Assembly: GCF_003385895.1 (NCBI RefSeq)
Contig: NZ_QRDQ01000007.1
Location: forward strand, 496,001 to 560,000
Length of the DNA: 64,000 nucleotides
From: Flavobacterium cutihirudinis
GTDB lineage: Bacteria; Bacteroidota; Bacteroidia; Flavobacteriales; Flavobacteriaceae
Direction: 5' to 3'
Of this stretch, positions 17,071 to 26,558 are shown piece by piece; position 1 is the stretch's first letter, and every line of letters begins with the position of its first letter. The position numbers were made by a program, and so were the translations under genes. A model generated the notes under the pieces. That model saw only the letters and a list, made by a program, of their open reading frames with translations. It did no database searches and had not been told where the DNA came from.

Positions 17071-17165
17071 GTTTACGGCTTAAAAATTTCACTTTATTTA
17101 GAAAAAAATATGATTTTCTAACTTTTATCATGCAAAATTTAGTTTTTTTTTGCGAATGAAAAAAG

Positions 17166-17173
17166 TACCTTTG
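17166..17173 (+). promoter_or_regulatory. -7 promoter element TACCTTTG
   Basis: A perfect TAnnTTTG match, 24 bp before the mqo ATG at 17197. Confidence 0.6.
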
Positions 17174-17196
17174 CACTTTAAAAACAAATTACTGTT

Positions 17197-18693
17197 ATGC
17201 CTGACAATACAATACGTTCCAATAGTGAAGTAGTGCTTATTGGAGCTGGAATTATGAGCGCAACTCTTGGATTAATTTTAAAAGAGTTACAACCTGATTT
17301 AAAAATTGAAATTTACGAAAGATTAGATGTGGCTGCAGCCGAAAGTTCTGATGCATGGAACAATGCCGGAACCGGACACTCTGCTTTTTGTGAATTAAAT
17401 TATACCCCAGAAAAGGCTGACGGAAGTATCGATCCTAAAAAAGCAATTAGTATTGCAGAAGCTTTTGAGGTTTCACGTCAGTTTTGGTCTTATTTAGTAC
17501 AAGAAAAGAAGGTACCATCTCCTGATAATTTTATTAAAAGTGTTCCTCATATGAGTTTTGTATGGGGTGATAAAAATATAGCATATCTTAAAAAAAGATT
17601 TGAGGTTTTGCAAAGCAATCCAATTTTCTCTCAAATGAAATTTAGTTCCGATTTTGAGCAGCTGAAAAAATGGATGCCATTGGTTATGGAAGGCAGAGGA
17701 GCAGATGATAAATTAGCTGCAACTTACATGGAAATTGGTACCGATGTGAATTTTGGAGCCTTGACCAGAAGTATGTTTAATTATCTTGAAAAACTTGACG
17801 GTGTAACTTTGTATTTTAATCATGAGGTTAAAAAACTAAAACAACGTGAGGATAAATCATGGAGAATTAAAATCACTGACATATCTACAGGACAAAAAAG
17901 AAAAGCGTATACCAAATTTGTTTTCATTGGTGCCGGCGGAGGTTCTTTGCCATTATTGGAAAAAGCAAACGTACCTGAAGGACATGGTTATGGTGGTTTT
18001 CCTGTAAGCGGTCAATGGTTAAAATGTACTAATCCCGAAGTAATTGAGAAACACCAGGCTAAAGTTTATGGTAAAGCAAGTGTTGGAGCGCCTCCAATGT
18101 CTGTTCCTCACATTGATACACGCGTAATTGATGGCGAAAAAGCACTTCTTTTTGGGCCTTTTGCAGGATTTTCGACACGTTTCTTGAAAAATGGTTCTTA
18201 TTTGGATTTACCAATGTCGATAAAAGCGAACAATTTAATTCCGATGTTATCTGCAGGTTATCACAATATTCCTTTGACGAAATACTTAATTGAGCAAGTT
18301 CGTCAATCTCCAAAAGATAGAATGAAAGCACTTCGTGAATATTTGCCTTCTGCACGTTCTAAAGATTGGAAATTAGAAAAAGCCGGACAACGTGTTCAGG
18401 TAATTAAAAAGGATGAGAAAGAAGGTGGAGTATTAGAATTTGGTACCGAAGTAATCAATACACATGACGGATCTTTAGCGGTTTTACTTGGGGCTTCTCC
18501 GGGAGCGTCTACTGCGGTTGCGATTATGGTTGACTTGATTAGCAGATGTTTTACAAATCAAAGTCAAACTCCGGAATGGAAAGCGAAAATGAAGCAAATG
18601 ATTCCTTCTTACGGACAAACTTTAAATGACAAACCAGAACTTTTAGAAGCGCTTAGAAAACAGACGGCTGAAGTTTTGAAACTAAATAATTAA
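17197..18693 (+). CDS. mqo: Malate:quinone oxidoreductase
   Basis: A 498-residue FAD enzyme, membrane-associated, oxidising malate to oxaloacetate with electrons passed to quinone. The FAD-binding start is EVVLIGAGIMSATLGLIL, followed by the family-diagnostic SSDAWNNAGTGHSAFCELNYTP, IGAGGGSLPLLEKA, GGFPVSGQWL and the C-terminal LLGASPGASTAVAIM. It links the TCA cycle to the menaquinone pool that feeds respiratory chains such as the cbb3 oxidase encoded at 26-30 kb. Length and motifs are complete. Confidence 0.97.
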   Translation: MPDNTIRSNSEVVLIGAGIMSATLGLILKELQPDLKIEIYERLDVAAAESSDAWNNAGTGHSAFCELNYTPEKADGSIDPKKAISIAEAFEVSRQFWSYLVQEKKVPSPDNFIKSVPHMSFVWGDKNIAYLKKRFEVLQSNPIFSQMKFSSDFEQLKKWMPLVMEGRGADDKLAATYMEIGTDVNFGALTRSMFNYLEKLDGVTLYFNHEVKKLKQREDKSWRIKITDISTGQKRKAYTKFVFIGAGGGSLPLLEKANVPEGHGYGGFPVSGQWLKCTNPEVIEKHQAKVYGKASVGAPPMSVPHIDTRVIDGEKALLFGPFAGFSTRFLKNGSYLDLPMSIKANNLIPMLSAGYHNIPLTKYLIEQVRQSPKDRMKALREYLPSARSKDWKLEKAGQRVQVIKKDEKEGGVLEFGTEVINTHDGSLAVLLGASPGASTAVAIMVDLISRCFTNQSQTPEWKAKMKQMIPSYGQTLNDKPELLEALRKQTAEVLKLNN

Positions 18694-18708
18694 GCATTTA
18701 ATTTATAT

Positions 18709-18753
18709 AAAAAGCAACAAATCCAGATGAATTAATCTGGATTTGTTGCTTTT
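18709..18753. terminator. Terminator overlapping the 3' end of the convergent gene
   Basis: Perfect arms of 19 bp, starting AAAAGCAACAAATCCAGAT, surround a 6-base loop. The right arm lies inside the FUSC coding region and the FUSC stop codon (18732-18734) is in the loop. It serves both convergent genes. Confidence 0.85.
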
Positions 18754-20954
18754 AGTTCTTTGGTTATTTTTAAAATCTTTTCTGCCAGATTGCTCATCCA
18801 TATTAATTGTTCAATAACCATTTGAGCTTCCTGCATTTTGTTTTGACGCGTTTCCTTATCCAAATCATCGTCCTCTGCGAGACGTTTAAAATTAACTCGT
18901 TTTAATTCCTCAAATTGTAATGTAACGTCATCTTTATCAAAGAAAGTGTCTTTTATTACAGTTTCATTTCGTAAAACCGAAATCGACTGATCCAGATTGG
19001 ATAAAATGGTTTTTATAATATAATTAAATGATTCAGATGCTGATGTTGTTTGATGCGATTGAATATAAGTGGATAATGACGCTAAAGCGGATAAAATAGA
19101 ATGGTTTAGCACAACTAATTTATTGACAAGAGGAAGTGTTTTTTGCTTCGACTTCGGCTCTTGCATCATACGCTGAAATGAAGTCATTAAATTGCCAATT
19201 TCTACGAAAGCATGTTTTCGGGCCAAACGGTAAGAAGTTGGAACTTCACCTTTTTTATTATAAAAATCAGCGATTTCCTTTAGGTAATTTTTATTGGCAC
19301 GAACTGCATTTTCAATATGAATTGGTGTATTAATAAATTCCCAGGCGGGCCATAAAAACTGATTAGCGATGAAAGCTAATGTCGCTCCTGCAAGGGAATC
19401 CAGTATTCTAAACTGAATAACTTCAACAACATCCGGTGTTAGAATTCCATAAATGAAAACAACGTACATTGTTACAAAAGTGGCGCTGATTTTATAATTA
19501 ATCTGTGTAAAAGAGATTCCTAATAACATACAGATTATCGAAAAAATACTGAGTGCAACATGATTTTGGACAATTGAGACAATTCCAAAAGCAAATAGTC
19601 CTCCTAATAGAGTTCCAAAAATTCTGTTATAGGAACGTTCTTTGGTTAGCCCGTAACCAGGTCGCATAATAACCACAATTGTTAGCAAGATCCAGTAAAC
19701 GTTTTGAAAAGGAAGCATTTTTCCAATCAAAAAACCAATAAGAATGGTAATCGTTAAACGAAGCGAATGTCTGAAAATTGACGAAGAAAAACTTAAATTC
19801 TCAATTAAAGTACGCAACGGATAATATTGTGGTGTTAGGAATTTTTCAAGTTCTTTGTCTTTGTCCTTAAGTTTATAAGACTGCATGGCAAGCGAGAAAG
19901 CACGCTGAATAATTTTTATTTTTCCAACTTGATTTTTAGCATATTTCAGCATATTTGTCAGCATCAAAACACCTTCAGAAGCTTCTTCTTTGCCTAGACT
20001 TTTTTCGTAGTCAAAAATGGCAAATTCTAACGCATCAAGCTCATTCTTTAAATCATTTTTGTCAACATATACGGCAATATGATGCACGTTTTTGGAAAGT
20101 TTTTTTAATGTTGAAGCTAATTTGTATGCTACATTTTGATATGTTCTAAGTACTTCAGGATGTTTGGCAAATTTTTCATGAAGCTTATTATGGTCAAAAG
20201 AAGTATATAAAGCAAGTTCCTGAATTTCGACCAACGTGATAAAAACAAGTAACATTTTTCTGTTTTGAGCGGTCGCGGCCGAAGTATTTTGATTGCCGAT
20301 TAGCATTTTTCGTAAATCTTCATGAACCAGATTCAATTCAACTTGAACTGCAAGTTGTTTTTCTATAATCGTTTCTCTGTCTGCTTCGGGATTCCATAAA
20401 TCGCCTCTTAACTTCAAATATTTAGCAGTAAGTTTAATGCCTTCAGCAATTTGAAGTTCAACATATTTATAAGGTTGAATAAAGTGAAATATAAGAGAAA
20501 TAACCAGATATAAAATTCCGCCTAGAAATATAAAACCAGAATATTCAAAAGCTTCCCAGCCTTCATGCAAATGACCAAATGATAAAGAGATAGATAATAA
20601 AGCAGAGAAAGAAACTAAAGTGGCTCTTTGTCCATATACAGAAATCATGGAGCATAAAAACAGCAAAAATCCTAAAAAAGGATAAAATAAAACCGGATAA
20701 GGATAAGCAAGATTGACTAATAAATTTACACCGGAAACAATAAATGAAGCTACAATTAGTCCTTTTATTTTATGGCTAAGTGAACTCGGAATGTCGCTAG
20801 GATAGGTATAAAAAGCACCTAAAGCGATTGTAAAACCTATTTCGAAATGTCCTAAAAGATTTAAAATCAGTACCGGTACAACAGAAGCGATCGTTACTTT
20901 TGAGGCGTTTAGAAATGAAGTACTATTGGTAAATTTTGAAATTCGATCAAACAT
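18732..20954 (-). CDS. FUSC-family membrane protein (YccS/YhfK-like)
   Basis: The 740-residue inner-membrane protein has two blocks of transmembrane helices (about 15-165 and 395-525), each followed by a long soluble helical region (about 170-375 and 540-735). The repeated FUSC pattern is clear: in the second block, RLTITILIGFLIGKMLP, YWILLTIVVIMRPGYG, SYNRIFGTLLGG and ILDSLAGATLAF. Family members such as YccS and AaeB are putative aromatic-acid or fusaric-acid efflux components. No membrane-fusion partner is adjacent, so the substrate is unknown. The C-terminal codons form half of a terminator stem. Confidence 0.9.
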   Translation of the reverse strand: MFDRISKFTNSTSFLNASKVTIASVVPVLILNLLGHFEIGFTIALGAFYTYPSDIPSSLSHKIKGLIVASFIVSGVNLLVNLAYPYPVLFYPFLGFLLFLCSMISVYGQRATLVSFSALLSISLSFGHLHEGWEAFEYSGFIFLGGILYLVISLIFHFIQPYKYVELQIAEGIKLTAKYLKLRGDLWNPEADRETIIEKQLAVQVELNLVHEDLRKMLIGNQNTSAATAQNRKMLLVFITLVEIQELALYTSFDHNKLHEKFAKHPEVLRTYQNVAYKLASTLKKLSKNVHHIAVYVDKNDLKNELDALEFAIFDYEKSLGKEEASEGVLMLTNMLKYAKNQVGKIKIIQRAFSLAMQSYKLKDKDKELEKFLTPQYYPLRTLIENLSFSSSIFRHSLRLTITILIGFLIGKMLPFQNVYWILLTIVVIMRPGYGLTKERSYNRIFGTLLGGLFAFGIVSIVQNHVALSIFSIICMLLGISFTQINYKISATFVTMYVVFIYGILTPDVVEVIQFRILDSLAGATLAFIANQFLWPAWEFINTPIHIENAVRANKNYLKEIADFYNKKGEVPTSYRLARKHAFVEIGNLMTSFQRMMQEPKSKQKTLPLVNKLVVLNHSILSALASLSTYIQSHQTTSASESFNYIIKTILSNLDQSISVLRNETVIKDTFFDKDDVTLQFEELKRVNFKRLAEDDDLDKETRQNKMQEAQMVIEQLIWMSNLAEKILKITKELKATNPD

Positions 20955-21086
20955 ATGGAGAGGTTTACTAACAAAGGTAAGAATTGTACGAATTAATTTG
21001 GCATAATTATGGATGAGATTTTAACAGATTTGGTAAAAAATATGATATTATATAATGTTTGCAATTATTCGTAGACTATTTTTTAC

Positions 21087-21094
21087 TATTTTTG
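21087..21094 (+). promoter_or_regulatory. -7 promoter element TATTTTTG
   Basis: A perfect TAnnTTTG match, 63 bp before the def ATG. It predicts a ~55-nt leader for the def-DUF5606 transcript. Confidence 0.55.
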
Positions 21095-21156
21095 CCAGCT
21101 GAATTATGGGAAATTAAATTCAGTTTTTCAGTAGATAATACAATAAAATAACACAA

Positions 21157-21747
21157 ATGATTTTACCAATTGTAGGATATGGTGATCCTGTTTTAAGAAA
21201 AGTAGGTGTGGCAATAACGCCAGATTATCCAAACTTAAAAGAAACAATAGCAAACATGTATGAAACCATGTACAACGCTTATGGTGTGGGCCTTGCTGCG
21301 CCACAGGTAGGTATGGCAATTCGTTTGTTTGTTATCGATACGACTCCTTTTAGCGAAGATGATGATTTAGAATCAGCAGAACAAAAAGAGTTGAAAGGTT
21401 TCAAAAAGACTTTTATAAATGCTAAAATCGTAAAAGAAGAAGGCGAGGAGTGGAGTTTTAATGAAGGCTGTTTAAGTATTCCGGATGTTCGTGAAGATGT
21501 TTATAGAAAACCAACTGTTACGATCGAGTACTGTGAGGAAGATTTTGTTATGAAAACAGAAGTTTTTGATGGTTTAATTGCAAGAGTTATTCAGCATGAA
21601 TACGATCATATTGAAGGTGTTTTATTTACAGATAAAATATCTTCTTTGAAAAAGCGTTTGATTCAGAAAAAATTAAAAAATATTACTGAAGGTAAAACTT
21701 TTCAGGAATACAGAATGAAGTTTGCTGCAGCAAAAAAAGGAAGATAA
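21157..21747 (+). CDS. def: Peptide deformylase
   Basis: The 196-residue metalloenzyme removes the N-formyl group from new proteins. All three motifs are present: GVGLAAPQ (43-50), EGCLSIP (metal Cys C105) and QHEYDH (H147, H151 metal ligands, E148 catalytic). An insertion rich in acidic residues (about 64-80) between motifs 1 and 2 is usual in Bacteroidota. It is followed by the DUF5606 gene in the same direction. Confidence 0.97.
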   Translation: MILPIVGYGDPVLRKVGVAITPDYPNLKETIANMYETMYNAYGVGLAAPQVGMAIRLFVIDTTPFSEDDDLESAEQKELKGFKKTFINAKIVKEEGEEWSFNEGCLSIPDVREDVYRKPTVTIEYCEEDFVMKTEVFDGLIARVIQHEYDHIEGVLFTDKISSLKKRLIQKKLKNITEGKTFQEYRMKFAAAKKGR

Positions 21748-21813
21748 AAAAGATGTTCTTTTTAGAACAAAAAAAATACAATAGAGAAATTCTTAATACT
21801 AATTTTAATAAAC

Positions 21814-22299
21814 ATGAATTTAGACAAAATTTTAGCCATTTCAGGTAAACCAGGTTTATACGTATTGAAAGTGCAAACTCGTACAGGTTTTGTGGCAGAA
21901 TCATTATTAGACGGAAAAAAAATCACAGTAAACTTAAAAAGTAATGTAAGTTTATTGTCTGAAATTTCAATTTATACATACGAAGGAGAAAAACCGTTGA
22001 CTGAAGTAATGCAAAAAATTGCTACTAAAGAAAATAAAGGTCAGGCTATTTCGCATAAAGAAGACAATGCTACTTTGAGTGCTTACTTTAAAGAAATTTT
22101 ACCTGATTATGATGAAGAAAGAGTTTATCCTTCAGATATTAAAAAGGTATTAAACTGGTACAATACACTTCAGGCTAAAGGTTTAGTAACTGATCTTGCT
22201 CCTGCAGCTGTTGAAGTAGCAGAAGAGGCTCCGGTTGCAGAAGAAAAGCCAAAAAAAGCACCTGCGGCTAAAAAAGCTAAAGCTAAAAAAGAAGAATAG
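21814..22299 (+). CDS. DUF5606 domain protein
   Basis: The 161-residue protein matches DUF5606: MNLDKILAISGKPGLYVLKVQTRTGFVAE is the family's conserved start, with NVSLLSEISIYTY and KKVLNWYNTL later. The last ~35 residues are a low-complexity Ala/Glu/Lys tail (PAAVEVAEEAPVAEEKPKKA), reminiscent of histone-like basic tails. The function is unknown. It is conserved next to def and mazG in Flavobacteria, which suggests a housekeeping role in translation or nucleoid functions. A very strong terminator follows. Confidence 0.88.
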   Translation: MNLDKILAISGKPGLYVLKVQTRTGFVAESLLDGKKITVNLKSNVSLLSEISIYTYEGEKPLTEVMQKIATKENKGQAISHKEDNATLSAYFKEILPDYDEERVYPSDIKKVLNWYNTLQAKGLVTDLAPAAVEVAEEAPVAEEKPKKAPAAKKAKAKKEE

Positions 22300-22313
22300 T
22301 ATTTGATACTTTC

Positions 22314-22364
22314 AAAAATAAAGAATCCTGTTAAGATAATTTCTTGACAGGATTCTTTATTTTT
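22314..22364 (+). terminator. Strong rho-independent terminator
   Basis: Perfect 18-bp arms AAAAATAAAGAATCCTGT and ACAGGATTCTTTATTTTT surround a 15-base loop, just after the DUF5606 gene. Confidence 0.88.
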
Positions 22365-22398
22365 ACAACTGTTTAGATGAATTTATAAAATAATAAAG

Positions 22399-23169
22399 AT
22401 GAGTAAAGAACTTCAATTAAAAGCCTTCGAAAGATTATTGATTATCATGGATGAATTGCGCGAGCAATGCCCGTGGGATAAGAAGCAAACTTTACAAACG
22501 CTAAGGCATTTGACGATTGAAGAAACTTATGAATTGGGTGATGCTATTTTAGACAATGATTTAAACGAAGTTAAAAAAGAACTTGGAGATTTGTTATTGC
22601 ACATTGTTTTTTATGCAAGAATAGGTTCTGAGACTAATGATTTTGATATTGCTGATGTTTGCAATGAAATTTGCGATAAATTAATCCATCGTCACCCGCA
22701 TATTTATAGCGATACAGTGGTGAAAGATGAGGAAGAAGTGAAACAAAATTGGGAAAAACTTAAACTAAAAGAAGGTAAAAAATCAGTTTTAGAAGGAGTT
22801 CCGAGAAGCCTTCCTGCATTAGTGAAAGCAAGCAGAATTCAGGATAAAGTTAAAGGAGTAGGTTTTGATTGGGAAGAACCACATCAGGTTTGGGATAAAG
22901 TTCAGGAAGAATTACAAGAATTGCAGGTTGAAGTCGAGAAAGGAGATCAGGATAAAATTGAGGCTGAGTTTGGCGATGTAATGTTTTCTATGATAAATTA
23001 TGCTCGTTTTTTAAATGTAAATCCTGAAGATGCCTTGGAGCGAACCAATAAAAAGTTCATAAAGCGCTTTCAATATTTGGAAAGTAAAGCGAATGATTTA
23101 GGAAAGCCTTTAATGGAAATGACTTTGGCTGAAATGGATGTTTTTTGGAACGAAGCTAAAAAACTTTAA
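22399..23169 (+). CDS. mazG: Nucleoside triphosphate pyrophosphohydrolase
   Basis: The 256-residue MazG protein hydrolyses (d)NTPs to NMP and pyrophosphate and may lower ppGpp or damaged nucleotides. Two MazG domains are seen. The first has the metal-binding EETYELGDAI and KKELGDLLLHIVFYA, the second EELQELQVEVEKGDQ and EAEFGDVMFSMINYAR. DxxW-type motifs CPWDKKQT and GFDWEEPHQVWDKV start each half. The stop codon at 23167-23169 directly abuts the stop of the convergent Crp/Fnr gene. Confidence 0.96.
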   Translation: MSKELQLKAFERLLIIMDELREQCPWDKKQTLQTLRHLTIEETYELGDAILDNDLNEVKKELGDLLLHIVFYARIGSETNDFDIADVCNEICDKLIHRHPHIYSDTVVKDEEEVKQNWEKLKLKEGKKSVLEGVPRSLPALVKASRIQDKVKGVGFDWEEPHQVWDKVQEELQELQVEVEKGDQDKIEAEFGDVMFSMINYARFLNVNPEDALERTNKKFIKRFQYLESKANDLGKPLMEMTLAEMDVFWNEAKKL

Positions 23170-23850
23170 TTATTCGGCTAGTTTTTTTAATGCTTTGATG
23201 TTTTTAAGCATTATTTTTTTTCCAACAAGTTCAATTAGGTCCAGCTTATTAAAGTCAGATAATAATCGGATGCAGCTTTCTGTAGCTGTACCAATTATTC
23301 CTGCTAACTCTTCTCTTGTTAGCTGTACTTTTAGTGTTTTGTCGCTATTTTCACCAAATTCATCATGCAAATGTAAAAGAGTTTCTGCAAGACGTTGTTT
23401 TACAGTTTTTTGAACCAAAGCAATTTTCTCATTCTCAGATTCTTTCAAATCTTCGCAGACAGATTGCATTAAATTTAGAGAAAACTGATTGTTGTTATTA
23501 AAGAAATGAAGAATTTCAGCTTTAGGAATAAAACAAACTTCCATATCGGCTATTGCTTTTGCAGATAAATTGGCAGGCTCATTACTAATCATGGAACGTT
23601 GCCCCAGAAGTTCACCAGATTTAACCAGTTTTACGATTTGGTCTTTACCATTTGCGCTCAACTTTGATAATTTTCCAACTCCGTCCTTTACACAAAAAAC
23701 GCCATTGGTAACTTCGCCTTCTTCAAAAAGTGCTTCGCCTTTTTTTATTGTATAAGTGGTTTTGCTATTAGCCAATTTTACAACTTCTTCTTTATTAAGG
23801 GCTTTGAGAGAAGAAAGTTGGCGTACAATACACTGGTCACATTTATTCAT
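23170..23850 (-). CDS. Crp/Fnr-family transcriptional regulator
   Basis: The 226-residue regulator has an N-terminal cNMP-binding-fold domain (TYTIKKGEALFEEGEVTNGVFCVKDG, GELLGQRSMI), a dimer helix (~130-165) and a C-terminal Crp-type helix-turn-helix (LTREELAGIIGTATESCIRLLSDF). It starts MNKCDQCIVRQLSSL: a CxxC at 4/7 plus later Cys (about 53, 105) hints at an Fnr-like Fe-S sensor, though the pattern is not the classical E. coli one. It is divergent from ccoI, and palindromes fitting such a regulator lie upstream of ccoI, ccoS and hemN. It is thus the likely oxygen/respiration regulator here. Confidence 0.9.
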   Translation of the reverse strand: MNKCDQCIVRQLSSLKALNKEEVVKLANSKTTYTIKKGEALFEEGEVTNGVFCVKDGVGKLSKLSANGKDQIVKLVKSGELLGQRSMISNEPANLSAKAIADMEVCFIPKAEILHFFNNNNQFSLNLMQSVCEDLKESENEKIALVQKTVKQRLAETLLHLHDEFGENSDKTLKVQLTREELAGIIGTATESCIRLLSDFNKLDLIELVGKKIMLKNIKALKKLAE

Positions 23851-23868
23851 AGCAAAAAAAATTTACTG

Positions 23869-23876
23869 CAAAATTA
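23869..23876 (-). promoter_or_regulatory. -7 promoter element TAATTTTG
   Basis: Minus-strand TAATTTTG, ending 18 bp before the crp/fnr ATG at 23850. Confidence 0.58.
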
Positions 23877-23986
23877 ACCAATATTCACATTCTTTCCCAG
23901 TATTATGGCTAAAAATTGAAGAAAATTTTTACGACAGTATTTCGCTTCCTTTATTTTACTAAATTAGAATTCTATTTAGTTTTTAC

Positions 23987-24000
23987 ATGATAAATGTCAT
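23987..24000 (+). promoter_or_regulatory. Putative Crp/Fnr-type operator (ccoI)
   Basis: ATGATAAATGTCAT, an imperfect 14-bp palindrome. Its centre is 37.5 bp before the last G of AATATTTG (24024-24031), a near-match to the -7 element. It is one of three sites of the form ATGATAwwTrTCAT in this window. Confidence 0.6.
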
Positions 24001-24054
24001 TTTTAACATGGCTTCTTATTTTGAATATTTGTTACATTAAAAAAAAACAAATTT

Positions 24055-26442
24055 ATGAGTGAGCAAGGTTGTTTTCATTGTGGGATAACGATTCCTAAAA
24101 ATGAAGAAATCAATTTTGATGAAAAAAAGTTTTGTTGCAACGGTTGTAAAACCGTGTACGAAATTTTTAGTCTTCATGATTTAACCTGTTATTATGATTT
24201 CGAAAAATCACCCGGAGCAACTCCACAGGATATTGCAGGGAAATATGATTTTTTAGATAATGATGCTATTCTCACAAAAGTACTCGAATTTCAGGAAGGA
24301 AATACTTCAATTGTTTCTTTAAATATTCCGCATATACATTGTAGTTCTTGCATTTGGATACTTGAAAACTTAAACAGAATTCAAAGCGGAATAAGTATTT
24401 CGCAAGTTAATTTTCCGGAAAAAAGAGTCCGAATTACTTTCAAATCGGATCAGGTTTCACTCAAAGAAATTGTTTATTTGCTTAGTTCCATTGGTTACGA
24501 GCCTTATATAAGTCTTGAAAATTATGAAACTGGAAAAAGTAATGTTGACCGAAGCTTAACTTATAAGCTTGGTGTGGCATTTTTTTGTTTTGGGAATATT
24601 ATGCTGCTGTCTTTTCCTGAATATTTCGAAATTAAAGAGTTCTGGCTGGATAATTACAAGCCATTTTTTAGATTTTTAATTTTCATTTTGGCTTTGCCTA
24701 GTTTTTTATATTCTGCAAGCGGTTATTATGTTTCTGCTTACCATAGTATTAAAACCAGAATGCTGAATATTGATATTCCAATTGCATTGGGGATTATTGT
24801 TATGTTTATCAGAAGTACATACGATATGCTGATGGATCACGGACCGGGTTTTTTTGACAGTTTAGCGAGTTTGGTTTTCTTTATGCTTTTGGGAAAAATG
24901 TTTCAGATCAAAACCTACAGTTTTTTAAGTTTTGAAAGAGATTTTAAATCCTATTTTCCAATTGCGGTTACACGTATAAATTCAGATACTTCAGAGGAAA
25001 GCGTTCCTATTTATGATGTTTTGAAAGGAAACAGATTATTGATTAGAAATCAGGAATTAATTCCTGTTGATGGTATTCTAATTAGTGAAAAAGCGGAGAT
25101 TGACTATAGTTTTGTAACTGGTGAAGCAGTTCCAATCACAAAAAAATCTGGTGATAAGGTGTTTGCCGGAGGAAAACAAATTGGGAAAGTTATTGAGATG
25201 GAAGTACTTCATTCTGTTTCTCAAAGTTATTTGACTCAATTATGGAGTAATGAAATTTTTCAGAAAAAGGTAAATCAAAAACATAAAACAATTACTGATA
25301 AAATAAGCAGGTATTTTACTCCTATATTATTACTAATAGCATTTGCAGGATTTGGATATTGGATTTTTATAGATGCTAATATTGCTTTTAATGTTTTTAC
25401 AGCCGTTTTGATTGTTGCATGTCCATGTGCGCTTGCATTAACAGCTCCATTTACTTTCGGAAATATATTGCGAATAATGGGGAAACAAAAAATGTATTTA
25501 AAAAATGCTATAGTAATTGAACAATTGGCAAAAGTAGACACTATAGTTTTTGATAAAACGGGTACAATTACAACGAATAAGAAATCAAATATTAGTTACG
25601 AAGGTAAAGAGATTGATGAGGAAAATTTGATTTTAATTAAAAATGTGCTGCGTGGTTCTAATCACCCTTTAAGTCGTATGTTATATGATTTTTTGCCGGA
25701 AACCATTAGAATCAAAGTAGATGATTTTGAAGAAATAACCGGGAAAGGAATCTTAGCTTCTGTAGAAAACCAAACAATTAAAATAGGTTCAGCTTCCTTT
25801 CTTGAACAGTCTGAACTCCAATCTTCAGAGATTGAAAAAACGGCACTTTATATAAAAATAAATGATGTTTATTTAGGTAGATTTAATTTTAAAAATCAGT
25901 ATAGAGATGGTCTAAGAACGTTATTTTCGACTTTAAGTAAAAACTACCAGATAAAAGTATTATCAGGCGATAATGACGGAGAACGAGCCACTCTTGAAAC
26001 TCTTCTACCAAAAAATACAGAATTAATTTTTAATCAGAAACCAGATCAGAAACTGGAATTCATAAAAAAACTCCAGGAACAAGGGCAGAATGTCATGATG
26101 GTTGGAGATGGTTTAAATGATGCCGGTGCACTGGCTCAAAGCAATGTTGGGGTTTCAATTTCTGAAAATGTCAATGTTTTCTCGCCTGCCTGCGATGCGA
26201 TTTTAGATGCGAGTGAATTCTCGAGACTGGATTATTTTTTAAATCTTTCGCATAATGCTATAAAAATTATCAAAATGAGTTTTATTTTATCACTATTGTA
26301 TAATGTAGTAGGGCTGGCTTTTGCAGTTACAGGAAATTTACTTCCTCTGGTGGCGGCAATCATAATGCCTCTAAGTACAATTACGATTGTGAGTTTTGTT
26401 ACTTTTATGTCTAACTATTTCAGTAAGAGTAATTTAAAATGA
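24055..26442 (+). CDS. ccoI: Copper-translocating P-type ATPase for cbb3 oxidase assembly
   Basis: The 795-residue P1B-ATPase supplies copper for cbb3 oxidase assembly (CcoI/FixI/CopA2 role). The N-terminal Cys-rich ATPase-associated domain (CFHCG, FCCNGC) precedes a heavy-metal domain with CSSC (C96, C99). Then come the membrane helices with CPC (456-458), the phosphorylation site DKTGT (D500), the SNHPLS nucleotide-binding motif and the hinge GDGLND (684-689). It is divergent from the Crp/Fnr gene and just upstream of ccoS, the standard neighbour. A putative Crp/Fnr site precedes it. Confidence 0.95.
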   Translation: MSEQGCFHCGITIPKNEEINFDEKKFCCNGCKTVYEIFSLHDLTCYYDFEKSPGATPQDIAGKYDFLDNDAILTKVLEFQEGNTSIVSLNIPHIHCSSCIWILENLNRIQSGISISQVNFPEKRVRITFKSDQVSLKEIVYLLSSIGYEPYISLENYETGKSNVDRSLTYKLGVAFFCFGNIMLLSFPEYFEIKEFWLDNYKPFFRFLIFILALPSFLYSASGYYVSAYHSIKTRMLNIDIPIALGIIVMFIRSTYDMLMDHGPGFFDSLASLVFFMLLGKMFQIKTYSFLSFERDFKSYFPIAVTRINSDTSEESVPIYDVLKGNRLLIRNQELIPVDGILISEKAEIDYSFVTGEAVPITKKSGDKVFAGGKQIGKVIEMEVLHSVSQSYLTQLWSNEIFQKKVNQKHKTITDKISRYFTPILLLIAFAGFGYWIFIDANIAFNVFTAVLIVACPCALALTAPFTFGNILRIMGKQKMYLKNAIVIEQLAKVDTIVFDKTGTITTNKKSNISYEGKEIDEENLILIKNVLRGSNHPLSRMLYDFLPETIRIKVDDFEEITGKGILASVENQTIKIGSASFLEQSELQSSEIEKTALYIKINDVYLGRFNFKNQYRDGLRTLFSTLSKNYQIKVLSGDNDGERATLETLLPKNTELIFNQKPDQKLEFIKKLQEQGQNVMMVGDGLNDAGALAQSNVGVSISENVNVFSPACDAILDASEFSRLDYFLNLSHNAIKIIKMSFILSLLYNVVGLAFAVTGNLLPLVAAIIMPLSTITIVSFVTFMSNYFSKSNLK

Positions 26443-26496
26443 TTATAAATAATTCTAGAACGTTTTTTTAGTAAATTTATCATTAGTCATTTGACA

Positions 26497-26510
26497 ATGA
26501 TAATTATCAT
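26497..26510 (+). promoter_or_regulatory. Putative Crp/Fnr-type operator (ccoS-ccoNO operon)
   Basis: ATGATAATTATCAT, a perfect 14-bp palindrome. Its centre lies 36.5 bp before the last G of the TAATTTTG at 26533-26540, placing it near -41 from the predicted transcription start. That is the class II activator position. Confidence 0.7.
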
Positions 26511-26532
26511 ATTTTATACCCCAGTAACCCAC

Positions 26533-26540
26533 TAATTTTG
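26533..26540 (+). promoter_or_regulatory. -7 promoter element TAATTTTG (cco operon)
   Basis: A perfect TAnnTTTG match 19 bp before the ccoS ATG at 26559. Confidence 0.65.
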
Positions 26541-26558
26541 TTAACATAAATTTATGGT

